Shown here: piece after piece, positions 8,509 through 13,830 of the stretch
Layout: each line of letters starts with the position of its first letter
How positions within the stretch are numbered: the stretch's first letter is position 1
Assembly: GCA_947165745.1 (NCBI GenBank)
Contig: CAMVBO010000017.1
Coordinates: 1 to 13,830 of the forward strand
Direction of reading: 5' to 3'
Length of the DNA stretch: 13,830 nucleotides
DNA from: an uncultured Clostridia bacterium
Lineage (GTDB): Bacteria; Bacillota_A; Clostridia; Christensenellales; Aristaeellaceae
Translations under genes and position numbers: made by a program
The notes under the pieces: generated by a model
What the model was told of the DNA's origin: nothing
What the model saw: the letters and a program-made list of their open reading frames with translations, nothing else
Databases searched by the model: none

Positions 8509-8844
8509 ATGAAGGATTGCCTGTTTTGCAAGATCATCGCCGGAGAGATTCCCGGCAACAAGGTGTACGAGAACGATAAGGTGTTCGCCTTCCGCGACAT
8601 CAACCCCCAGGCGCCGGTGCATGTGCTGATCGTGCCGAAGAAGCACGTGGACAACATCCTTCAGTGCGACGGCGATATGGCCGCCGCGCTGACCGAGGCC
8701 GTGGGCGAGGTGGCCCGCCGGGAGGGCGTGGCCGAAAACGGCTTCCGCGTCATCAGCAACTGCGGCCGCGACGGCGCGCAGTCGGTGAAGCATTTGCACG
8801 TTCACCTGCTGGGCGGGGTGCAGTTGACCGAGAAGATGAACTGA
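8509..8844 (+). CDS. hinT: HIT-family (HinT-like) purine nucleoside phosphoramidase
   Basis: Small (111-residue) histidine-triad protein. HinT-type enzymes hydrolyse AMP-lysine and other adenosine phosphoramidates. The triad HLHVHLLGG sits at 95-103 with the catalytic histidine in the middle of the HxHxH pattern. The N-terminal CLFC (C4, C7) is the zinc-type pair common in bacterial HIT proteins. The ATG at 8509 has a perfect AGGAGG at 8495-8500, eight bases upstream, so an in-frame upstream ATG at 8485 overlapping the mtaB stop is not used. It is the last gene of the prmA-rsmE-mtaB transcript, with the rpsU promoter immediately after. The cellular substrate is not known for this group. Confidence 0.93.
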   Translation: MKDCLFCKIIAGEIPGNKVYENDKVFAFRDINPQAPVHVLIVPKKHVDNILQCDGDMAAALTEAVGEVARREGVAENGFRVISNCGRDGAQSVKHLHVHLLGGVQLTEKMN

Positions 8845-8891
8845 CAGCCTAAAGGCGCATAAGTTTGTCAAATCAGCGGCGATCGTTCAAA

Positions 8892-8957
8892 GTTTTGTGA
8901 AAATCTGGTTTTTATTGCTTTCAAGGCTTGACGAGTACATAAGTTATGGGGTATAAT
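8892..8957 (+). promoter_or_regulatory. rpsU promoter with AT-rich upstream region
   Basis: -35 TTGACG (8928-8933), an 18-nt spacer and a perfect TATAAT (8952-8957) form a strong sigma-A promoter. The 36 bases before the -35 (8892-8927) are A/T-rich with T tracts, unlike the surrounding GC-rich DNA, and resemble an UP element. Transcription should begin near 8964, leaving a 5' leader of about 60 nt before rpsU. No clear terminator for the preceding hinT transcript is visible. Confidence 0.82.
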
Positions 8958-9023
8958 ATACGTTGTGGCGAACCCCATGCTACATTGGCAAATGCCATTC
9001 AATCGCGAGGGGAGGGAAAGCAC

Positions 9024-9197
9024 ATGTCCGAGGTACGCATTCGGGAAAATGAATCATTGGAAAGCGCGCTGCGCCGTTTCAAGCGCAAGACTGCTCGTGA
9101 TGGCATTCTCGCAGAAGCTAGGAAAAGGGAACACTATGAAAAGCCCAGCGTAAAGCGTAAGAAGAAGGCCGAAGCTGCTCGCAAGCGCAAGTATTAA
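9024..9197 (+). CDS. rpsU: 30S ribosomal protein bS21
   Basis: Very basic 57-residue ribosomal protein of the 30S platform, near the 3' end of 16S rRNA, needed for normal initiation. The sequence follows the family throughout: [18 protein letters not shown], a charged KRE-HYEKP segment, and a lysine/arginine-rich [14 protein letters not shown] tail. The ATG at 9024 is set by a GAGGGGAGGG site at 9007-9016, so the open frame back to 8946 (overlapping the -10 box) is not coding. It forms a single-gene unit with its own promoter and terminator. The yqeY gene that often follows rpsU in Firmicutes is absent here. Confidence 0.97.
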   Translation: MSEVRIRENESLESALRRFKRKTARDGILAEARKREHYEKPSVKRKKKAEAARKRKY

Positions 9198-9206
9198 GCC
9201 AATGAA

Positions 9207-9236
9207 AGCCCCTCTGGTCAACGGAGGGGCTGTTTT
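9207..9236 (+). terminator. Intrinsic terminator of rpsU
   Basis: AGCCCCTC (9207-9214) pairs with GAGGGGCT (9224-9231), and a T-G and a G-C pair extend the stem around a GTCAA loop. This gives ten pairs, followed by GTTTT (9232-9236). It is placed ten bases after the rpsU stop. It is the clearest rho-independent terminator in the window. Confidence 0.85.
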
Positions 9237-9243
9237 CAGATTT

Positions 9244-9261
9244 ATAGCGATATTCCGCTAT
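9244..9261. repeat. Small perfect inverted repeat
   Basis: ATAGCG (9244-9249) and CGCTAT (9256-9261) with a six-base spacer, just after the rpsU terminator and before the methyltransferase gene. There is no T run, so it is not a terminator. It could be an operator-sized site or chance. Confidence 0.3.
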
Positions 9262-9287
9262 TGGGTGTCCGTTTGCTCACGTATGTT

Positions 9288-9316
9288 TTTTCAGTTTCCA
9301 TCATAGTTTATATACC
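9288..9316 (+). promoter_or_regulatory. Tentative promoter of the methyltransferase-rho unit
   Basis: The strong rpsU terminator upstream implies a new promoter in the 135 bp before 9372. The best candidate is TTTTCA (9288-9293), 17 nt, then TATACC (9311-9316), each matching four of six consensus bases, in the most AT-rich part of the gap. TATATA (9309-9314) is an overlapping alternative -10. It is a weak assignment. Confidence 0.28.
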
Positions 9317-9371
9317 AACCGACGCGCCGCTTCAACGCGCCCATTACACCTGTTTTGGAGAAAATACACCT

Positions 9372-10403
9372 ATGACCCGCTATACAATGCTGCTGTGGCC
9401 CCATGCCAACGCCCGCTATCAGAGCGAGACCATCCATCTGGCCGAGGCGGAGCTTGCGCTGATGCTGGATCGCTTTGCGCCGGGGACGGTGATCTCCCGA
9501 CAGACGGGGCTGGATATGCCCTCGCTGGCCATTGAATTTGCCGAGGCCCCGAAGGCGCAGGTCGTCGAAGCCCTGAGCGCGCATTCGCTGCTCTACGGCC
9601 TGTTTGAGCAGCGAGACGGGCTGCTCGCGCCGGTGACGGGCCGTCGGAGCGCCGACGTGGGGGAGGATCTGCCCGCCATATTGAAATACAAGGGCAAGAC
9701 CAACGAGATGTTCCTCCAGCTGCTGATCAACGCCGCCCTGTACGCCGGGGATTTTTGGCCCCGCGCGGGGGAGAGGCTCTCGTTCCTCGATCCGATGTGC
9801 GGCCGGGCCACGAGCCTTTTCGTGGCGGCCAACTACGGCTGGAACGCCATTGGCGCGGACGTGGACAGGAACGATCTGAAGGAGGCCGAAAAGTACTTCA
9901 AGCGCTATCTGGAATACCATCGCTTCAAGCATGTCGTGACCCGCGAGTCCCGCACGCTGAAAAAGGGCCAGGCGCAGGTGGTACGCTTCGACTACGCCCA
10001 GGACGCCGGGGCGTTCAAGGCGGGCAGCTGTTCGCTGAGCCTGGTCAATCTGGACGCCGCTCAAGCGGAAAACGCCCTGGGAAAGGGCGCCTTCCACGTC
10101 ATCGCCTGCGACCTGCCCTACGGCGTGCGCCACGACGCCCAGCTGGCCCATGGCGCGGATCGCCGGGGCAACTGGCTGGAGACGCTGCTGGCCCGGGCGC
10201 TGCCCCGCTGGAGGGTGGCGCTGAAACCCGGCGGCACGGCGGCCGTGTCCTTCAACGCCCAGAACATCAGCCTGGAGAAGGTGCGCGGGCTGATGGAGGC
10301 GGCGGGGCTCCAGGTGATGCGGGGCGGCGCCTATGACGGCTTTGCCCACTGGGTGGAGCAGGCCATCACCCGGGACATTGCCATCGCTCGGAAGCCCGTG
10401 TAA
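9372..10403 (+). CDS. TRM11/UPF0020-like SAM-dependent RNA methyltransferase (putative)
   Basis: A 343-residue protein. The C-terminal half is a Rossmann-type methyltransferase with SAM motif LDPMCGRAT at 139-147, an acidic IGADVD strand end, and catalytic motif IV DLPYG at 247-251 followed by VRHD. DxPYG-type motifs mark enzymes that methylate the exocyclic amino group of guanine in tRNA or rRNA (TRM11, TrmN/Trm14, RlmL families). The N-terminal ~130 residues (starting MTRYTMLLWPHANARY) are not clearly a THUMP domain by eye but occupy the place of one. The target RNA is unknown. The start at 9372 is chosen over an upstream GTG at 9261 because GGAG lies at 9357-9360 (eleven bases, slightly long) and the upstream residues look non-coding. 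rho begins 36 bp downstream, so the two are probably co-transcribed. Confidence 0.75.
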   Translation: MTRYTMLLWPHANARYQSETIHLAEAELALMLDRFAPGTVISRQTGLDMPSLAIEFAEAPKAQVVEALSAHSLLYGLFEQRDGLLAPVTGRRSADVGEDLPAILKYKGKTNEMFLQLLINAALYAGDFWPRAGERLSFLDPMCGRATSLFVAANYGWNAIGADVDRNDLKEAEKYFKRYLEYHRFKHVVTRESRTLKKGQAQVVRFDYAQDAGAFKAGSCSLSLVNLDAAQAENALGKGAFHVIACDLPYGVRHDAQLAHGADRRGNWLETLLARALPRWRVALKPGGTAAVSFNAQNISLEKVRGLMEAAGLQVMRGGAYDGFAHWVEQAITRDIAIARKPV

Positions 10404-10439
10404 TACATTTCCCATTCAAACATCTCATTGGAGGTCAAC

Positions 10440-12350
10440 ATGGACTATCAATCGCTGCACATCAAGACCGTGGTGGAGCTGCGCCAGCTGGCCAGGCAAC
10501 AGGGCGTGAAGGTTCCCGCCGGTACCAACAAGCAGACGCTGATCCAGTTGCTGCTGGAAGCGGAGCGTGCCGCCGCGCCGAAGCCGGAGCCCGAGCCCGC
10601 GCCCAAGGCGGAAAAGGCCGTTGAGAAGGCCGAGAAGCCGGAGCCGGAGCCCAAGAGCGCGTCCAAGGCGGAAAAGGCCGTTGAAAAGGCCGAGAAGCCC
10701 GCCGAAAAGCCCGCCAGGCGCGGTCCGGGACGGCCCCGCACGCGGCAAAGCGAGCCGCAGCCCAATGCGAAAGCGCCTGACGATCCGCAGACCAAGCCGG
10801 GAAAGCCCGATGAAAAGCCTGCCGCGCCAGCGGAAAAGGCGGCGGTCAAACCGACGGCGCTGCCGGAGCCGCCCGCGAAGGCCGCTGAAAACACTATCGA
10901 GCCGACGGCAAAGCCCGTTGAAAAGCCCGTTAGTCAGAGCGCTGAAACGCCGGCGCCGAAGGTGGAGCAGGCCCCTGCGCAGGAGGCACCCAGGCCCTTC
11001 GTTCGCGGCCGCGGGCCCATGTCCCAGCCGGTCATCTATCGCCCGGCAAATCCCGCGAACGAAGGCGGCCCGCGCGCCTATCAGAACCGCGTGCCGACCC
11101 GGCCTATGCCGCCTCGTCCGGATCAGCCCCGACAGGAGTATCGCGCGCCGGCGGATTATCGCACCACCAGCGCCGCCGCCGGGGAGCTGCTGGCCGCCGG
11201 CGACTGCGGCGAGGGCGCGGGCGTGCTGGAGATCCAGCCCGACGGCTACGGCTTCCTGCGGGCGGAAAACTGCCTGCCCGGCCCCAACGACGTGTACATC
11301 TCCATCGCCCAGATTCGCCGCTTCAACCTGCGCAACGGCGACCTGGTCTCGGGCAAGACGCGCCCCCAGCGGGAGGGCGACCGCTACAGCGCCATGCTCT
11401 ACATCAGCGAGATCAACGGCGAAAGCCCGGACAAGGCCGCCGAGCGCCCCCGCTTTGAGGACCTGGTGCCCATCTATCCGGACCAGCGCCTGCGCCTGGA
11501 GCCCCGGGAGGGCAAGGGCGATCTGTCGCTGCGCCTGGTGGACATGCTCGCGCCCATCGGCAAGGGCCAGCGCGGCATGATCGTGTCCCAGCCCAAGGCG
11601 GGCAAGACCACGCTGCTGAAAAAGTTGGCCAACGCCATCACCAGCCAATACCCGGACGTGCATCTGATCGTGCTGCTGATCGACGAGCGCCCGGAGGAAG
11701 TCACCGACATGCAGCGCTCCATCCAGGGCGAGGTGATCTACTCCACCTTCGATGAGGAGCCGGAGCACCACACCCGGGTGTCCGAGATGGTGCTGGCCAG
11801 GGCCCAGCGGCTGGTGGAGATGGGCAAGGACGTGGTCGTGCTGATGGATTCCATCACCCGGCTGGCCCGCGCCTACAACCTGACCATCACCCCCACCGGC
11901 CGATCCCTGTCCGGCGGCCTGGATCCGGGGGCGCTGTTCAAGCCCAAGCGCTTCTTCGGCGCGGCCCGGAACATCGAAAACGGCGGCAGCCTGACCATCA
12001 TCGCCACCGCCCTGGTGGACACCGGCAGCCGCATGGACGACATCATCTTCGAGGAGTTCAAGGGCACCGGCAACATGGAGCTGCACCTGGACCGTAAGCT
12101 GTCCGACCGGCGCGTGTTCCCGGCCATCGACCTGTTGAAATCCGGCACCCGGCGGGAGGAGCTGCTGTTGACCGAGGAGGAGATGAACGGCGAATATCAG
12201 GTGCGCAAGATGCTCGCCGGACGCCAGCAGGAGATGTACGAGCAGTTGATCGAGCTGATGACCAAGACCAGCGACAATGCCGATTTCTTCACCCGCCTCA
12301 AGGGTTGGCTGGCCGTGTATGAGAAGGACGGATATTCACTGGGAAGGTAG
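10440..12350 (+). CDS. rho: Transcription termination factor Rho with long N-terminal insertion
   Basis: Hexameric RNA helicase/translocase that ends untranslated transcripts. It has 636 residues, far longer than the ~420 of compact Rho. Order: a Rho_N helical domain (about 1-43); a ~200-residue low-complexity region rich in Lys, Glu, Pro and Ala, becoming Arg/Pro-rich near 180-240; a cold-shock-type RNA-binding domain (about 254-330); and the RecA-type ATPase. Visible ATPase motifs are Walker A PKAGKTT at 385-391, [10 protein letters not shown] from 415, the [12 protein letters not shown] strand and the [16 protein letters not shown] secondary RNA-binding segment. GGAGG at 10430-10434 sets the ATG at 10440, and an in-frame TTG at 10428 is rejected. 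Inside the insertion a 35-bp unit is repeated 60 bp apart (10605-10639 and 10665-10699, 34 of 35 identical). Rho insertions are common in Actinobacteria, Bacteroidetes and some Clostridia. Confidence 0.96.
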   Translation: MDYQSLHIKTVVELRQLARQQGVKVPAGTNKQTLIQLLLEAERAAAPKPEPEPAPKAEKAVEKAEKPEPEPKSASKAEKAVEKAEKPAEKPARRGPGRPRTRQSEPQPNAKAPDDPQTKPGKPDEKPAAPAEKAAVKPTALPEPPAKAAENTIEPTAKPVEKPVSQSAETPAPKVEQAPAQEAPRPFVRGRGPMSQPVIYRPANPANEGGPRAYQNRVPTRPMPPRPDQPRQEYRAPADYRTTSAAAGELLAAGDCGEGAGVLEIQPDGYGFLRAENCLPGPNDVYISIAQIRRFNLRNGDLVSGKTRPQREGDRYSAMLYISEINGESPDKAAERPRFEDLVPIYPDQRLRLEPREGKGDLSLRLVDMLAPIGKGQRGMIVSQPKAGKTTLLKKLANAITSQYPDVHLIVLLIDERPEEVTDMQRSIQGEVIYSTFDEEPEHHTRVSEMVLARAQRLVEMGKDVVVLMDSITRLARAYNLTITPTGRSLSGGLDPGALFKPKRFFGAARNIENGGSLTIIATALVDTGSRMDDIIFEEFKGTGNMELHLDRKLSDRRVFPAIDLLKSGTRREELLLTEEEMNGEYQVRKMLAGRQQEMYEQLIELMTKTSDNADFFTRLKGWLAVYEKDGYSLGR

Positions 12351-12364
12351 GAAGACGAAGAGAG

Positions 12365-12403
12365 CCAGATTGCCACGTCGGCCTTCGGCCTCCTCGCAAT
12401 GAC
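12365..12403 (+). repeat. Dispersed repeat, 'CAGATTGCC...GCAATGAC' family, copy A
   Basis: A 39-base unit, 15 bases after the rho stop. It has a small inner GGCC-TTC-GGCC hairpin. It is the direct partner of copy B (36 of 39 identical) and the inverted partner of copy C. It sits where transcripts from rho and queA converge. In the reverse frame it reads HCEEAEGRRGNL-like peptide text, a common spurious protein annotation produced by this repeat type. Confidence 0.8.
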
Positions 12404-12470
12404 GCGGCTGGAGCGCGGCAAAGGCGGCTTTCCGATTTGACGGCGTTCGCAGGGTGGCAACAGGGGAAAA

Positions 12471-12509
12471 CCAGATTGCCGCGCCGGCCTTCGGTCTCCT
12501 CGCAATGAC
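12471..12509 (+). repeat. Dispersed repeat, 'CAGATTGCC...GCAATGAC' family, copy B
   Basis: The second direct copy lies 67 bases after copy A and differs from it by three transitions. One of these changes the inner hairpin GGCC-TTC-GGCC to GGCC-TTC-GGTC. The DNA between A and B (12404-12470) contains no gene and no further repeat that I could see. Confidence 0.8.
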
Positions 12510-12571
12510 AGGATTCGGAATCTCGCTGTTATAGGTCACGCGGATCGAACAGCGACACATATTCAAGCCAT

Positions 12572-12606
12572 GTCATTGCGAGGAGCGAAGCGACGTGGCA
12601 ATCTGG
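12572..12606 (-). repeat. Dispersed repeat, 'CAGATTGCC...GCAATGAC' family, copy C (inverted)
   Basis: Inverted relative to copies A and B. It shares 16 and 13 identical bases with copy A at its two ends but has a four-base shorter centre (CTTCGC in place of GCCTTCGGCC). A or B can therefore pair with C, giving a stem with a large loop over 12404-12571 or 12510-12571. It ends 15 bases before the queA stop codon. Confidence 0.8.
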
Positions 12607-12620
12607 TTCCTCGAGCAAAC

Positions 12621-13640
12621 TCACTCAATCAGCATCGCGTCGCCGAAGGAGAAGAAGCGATACTCGTCCTTCACGGCCTGCGCATACGCGGCCAGGATGT
12701 GCTCCCGATCGTACAGCGCGGAGACCAGCATGATGAGCGTGGAGCCGGGCAGGTGGAAGTTGGTGATCAGCGCGTCCACCAGCTGGAAGCGGTAGCCGGG
12801 CTTGATGAATATGGACGTGTCGCCGCTTTTGGCGACCAGCCTGCTGTTTTCTGCGGCGGATTCCAGCGTGCGCACGCTGGTGGTGCCCACGGCGATGACG
12901 CGGTTGCCCCGATCATGGGCGGCGTTCACGCGCCGGGCGGCGTCCTCGGTCACCTCGAAGTACTCCGAGTGCATCTCGTGTTCCTCGATGTTCTCCACCT
13001 TCACGGGTCGGAACGTGCCCAGCCCCACGTGCAAAAGCACCGGCACAATGTCGACGCCCTTCTCGCGGATGCGCTGAAGCAGCTCCGGGGTGAAGTGCAG
13101 GCCCGCCGTGGGCGCGGCGGCGCTGCCGTCCTGCCTGGCATAGACGGTCTGGTAGCGGTCCCGGTCCTTGAGCTTTTCGTGGATATAGGGCGGCAGGGGC
13201 ATCTCGCCCAGGGCGTCCAGCGCCGCCTCGAAGCTGCCCTCGCACTCAAATTCCACGATTCGCCCGCCGCCCTCGGTGGTTTCGACCACGCGGCATTTCA
13301 GCCTCCCGTCCCCGAAGATCACCTCCGCGCCGGGGCGCAGCTTTTTGCCGGGCTTTACCAGCGTCTCCCAGCGCTTGGGCCCCAGCTGCTTGAGCAGCAG
13401 CACCTCGCAGGCCCCGCCCGTCGGCCTTTCGCCGTACAGCCGCGCCGGGATGACCTTCGTCTCGTTGATCACCAGGCAGTCGCCGGGGTTCAGATATTCG
13501 ATGATGTCGTCGAAGCGCCGGTGTTCGATTTCATGGGTGTCCCGGTGCAGCACCATCAGGCGGCTGTGGTCCCGTGGCTCCACCGGGGTCTGGGCGATGC
13601 GCTCTTCGGGCAGGTCGTACATAAAGTCGGAAAGTTTCAT
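12621..13640 (-). CDS. queA: S-adenosylmethionine:tRNA ribosyltransferase-isomerase
   Basis: Transfers and isomerises the ribosyl part of SAM onto preQ1 at position 34 of GUN-anticodon tRNAs, forming epoxyqueuosine, the penultimate step to queuosine. It has 339 residues, the family's normal length. Conserved blocks: [14 protein letters not shown] near 6-19, [10 protein letters not shown] at 175-184, [10 protein letters not shown] at 204-213, GTTSVRTLE at 252-260, [16 protein letters not shown] at 293-308 and [11 protein letters not shown] at 327-337. The start at 13640 has GGAG five to six bases upstream. It is convergent with rho. Upstream lies the end of another minus-strand gene 79 bp away, so queA may be the last gene of a longer operon that continues outside the window. 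Confidence 0.98.
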   Translation of the reverse strand: MKLSDFMYDLPEERIAQTPVEPRDHSRLMVLHRDTHEIEHRRFDDIIEYLNPGDCLVINETKVIPARLYGERPTGGACEVLLLKQLGPKRWETLVKPGKKLRPGAEVIFGDGRLKCRVVETTEGGGRIVEFECEGSFEAALDALGEMPLPPYIHEKLKDRDRYQTVYARQDGSAAAPTAGLHFTPELLQRIREKGVDIVPVLLHVGLGTFRPVKVENIEEHEMHSEYFEVTEDAARRVNAAHDRGNRVIAVGTTSVRTLESAAENSRLVAKSGDTSIFIKPGYRFQLVDALITNFHLPGSTLIMLVSALYDREHILAAYAQAVKDEYRFFSFGDAMLIE

Positions 13641-13661
13641 ATCTTTCTCCCATCTGAAAAT

Positions 13662-13718
13662 GAAATGGGGGGCGGTTCTTCATTCCAAAAAATGGGATAA
13701 GGAACCGTCCCCTATTCC
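13662..13718. repeat. 'GGGG-CGGTTC' hairpin repeat upstream of queA
   Basis: Inverted repeat with arms 13662-13686 and 13694-13718, 19 of 25 positions complementary, around an A-rich 7-base loop (AAAAAAT). The core is GGTTC / GAACC flanked by G and C runs. It fills the 79-bp space between an unknown gene and queA and starts one base after that gene's stop codon. It is not related to the other repeats here. It may act as a transcript-end or processing structure, and no promoter for queA was found. Confidence 0.7.
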
Positions 13719-13719
13719 A

Positions 13720-13830
13720 TTATTCGGCGCACAGCGAGGCCTTGATCCTTTCGATCAGCGCGCCGTACTCCTCGTCGGTGCAGGTCACCCGGCCGGGGTT
13801 CATGGCGAAAACGCCGCCCCACTCGAATTC
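13720..13830 (-). CDS. C-terminal end of an unrecognised protein (partial)
   Basis: The minus-strand frame is open from the window edge for 36 codons and ends with TAA at 13720-13722. The peptide begins EFEWGGVFAMNPGRVTC and ends with an amphipathic helix TDEEYGALIERIKASLCAE. Codon use is GC-rich like the neighbours, and the stop lies just before a hairpin and queA on the same strand, which supports a real gene end. I do not recognise the family and give no function. The start lies beyond the window. Confidence 0.55.
   Translation of the reverse strand, partial: EFEWGGVFAMNPGRVTCTDEEYGALIERIKASLCAE

Noticed and set aside
8865..8893. Second promoter (TTGTCA) upstream of rpsU
   Set aside because: No acceptable -10 sequence at 16-18 nt spacing.
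8986..8997. Hairpin TGGCA/TGCCA in the rpsU leader as an autoregulatory site
   Set aside because: Only five pairs with a two-base loop. Too weak to call.
10425..12086. 553-codon open frame antisense to rho
   Set aside because: It is the complement of GC-rich coding sequence whose plus strand encodes unmistakable Rho. The translation is low-complexity L/G/R/A-rich text with no family signature.
12197..12566. Small minus-strand frames between rho and queA
   Set aside because: The peptides (HCEEAEG, VIARRPKA types) come from the dispersed repeats, a well-known source of spurious proteins.
12365..12606. CRISPR array
   Set aside because: There are only three copies, one of them inverted, with unequal spacing and a variable centre.
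12570..13700. 376-codon plus-strand open frame opposite queA
   Set aside because: QueA on the minus strand is complete and conserved. This frame begins inside repeat copy C and ends inside the GGTTC hairpin.

Overview
The window is a chromosomal segment of a GC-rich member of the Firmicutes, probably a Clostridia-type lineage. The evidence is the gene order dnaK-dnaJ-prmA-rsmE-mtaB followed by rpsU (the classic Firmicutes heat-shock/translation block), strong Shine-Dalgarno sites, sigma-A type promoters and a Firmicutes-like DnaK. Third codon positions are overwhelmingly G/C, which also produces many long antisense shadow frames. Genus cannot be fixed from this sequence alone.

Layout, left to right. 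The 3' four-fifths of dnaK opens the window. It is followed by a gap with a terminator-like hairpin and a G-rich inverted repeat, then dnaJ. Two cell-envelope genes, a LicD-family transferase and a PIG-V-like membrane mannosyltransferase, lie between dnaJ and prmA, where Firmicutes normally have nothing. The second has its own extended -10 promoter, and that promoter probably also drives prmA, rsmE, mtaB and the HIT-family gene (hinT). rpsU follows as a self-contained unit with a strong promoter and an intrinsic terminator. A TRM11/UPF0020-like RNA methyltransferase and rho, with a long disordered N-terminal insertion, complete the plus strand. queA lies convergently on the minus strand, followed by the last 36 codons of an unrecognised gene.

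Most of the genes serve protein folding and translation quality: chaperones, L11 methylation, 16S rRNA U1498 methylation, tRNA ms2t6A37 and queuosine formation, bS21, and transcription termination. The accessory signal is the envelope gene pair plus an unusual load of intergenic palindromic repeats. At least five different families occupy most of the longer gaps: a G-rich inverted repeat after dnaK, a MITE-like hairpin and one copy of a 'CCTGAGCGAAG' family after licD, a second copy before rsmE, three copies of a 'CAGATTGCC...GCAATGAC' family between rho and queA, and a 'GGGG-CGGTTC' hairpin upstream of queA. I see no defence, CRISPR, phage or integrated mobile system, and no rRNA or tRNA genes.
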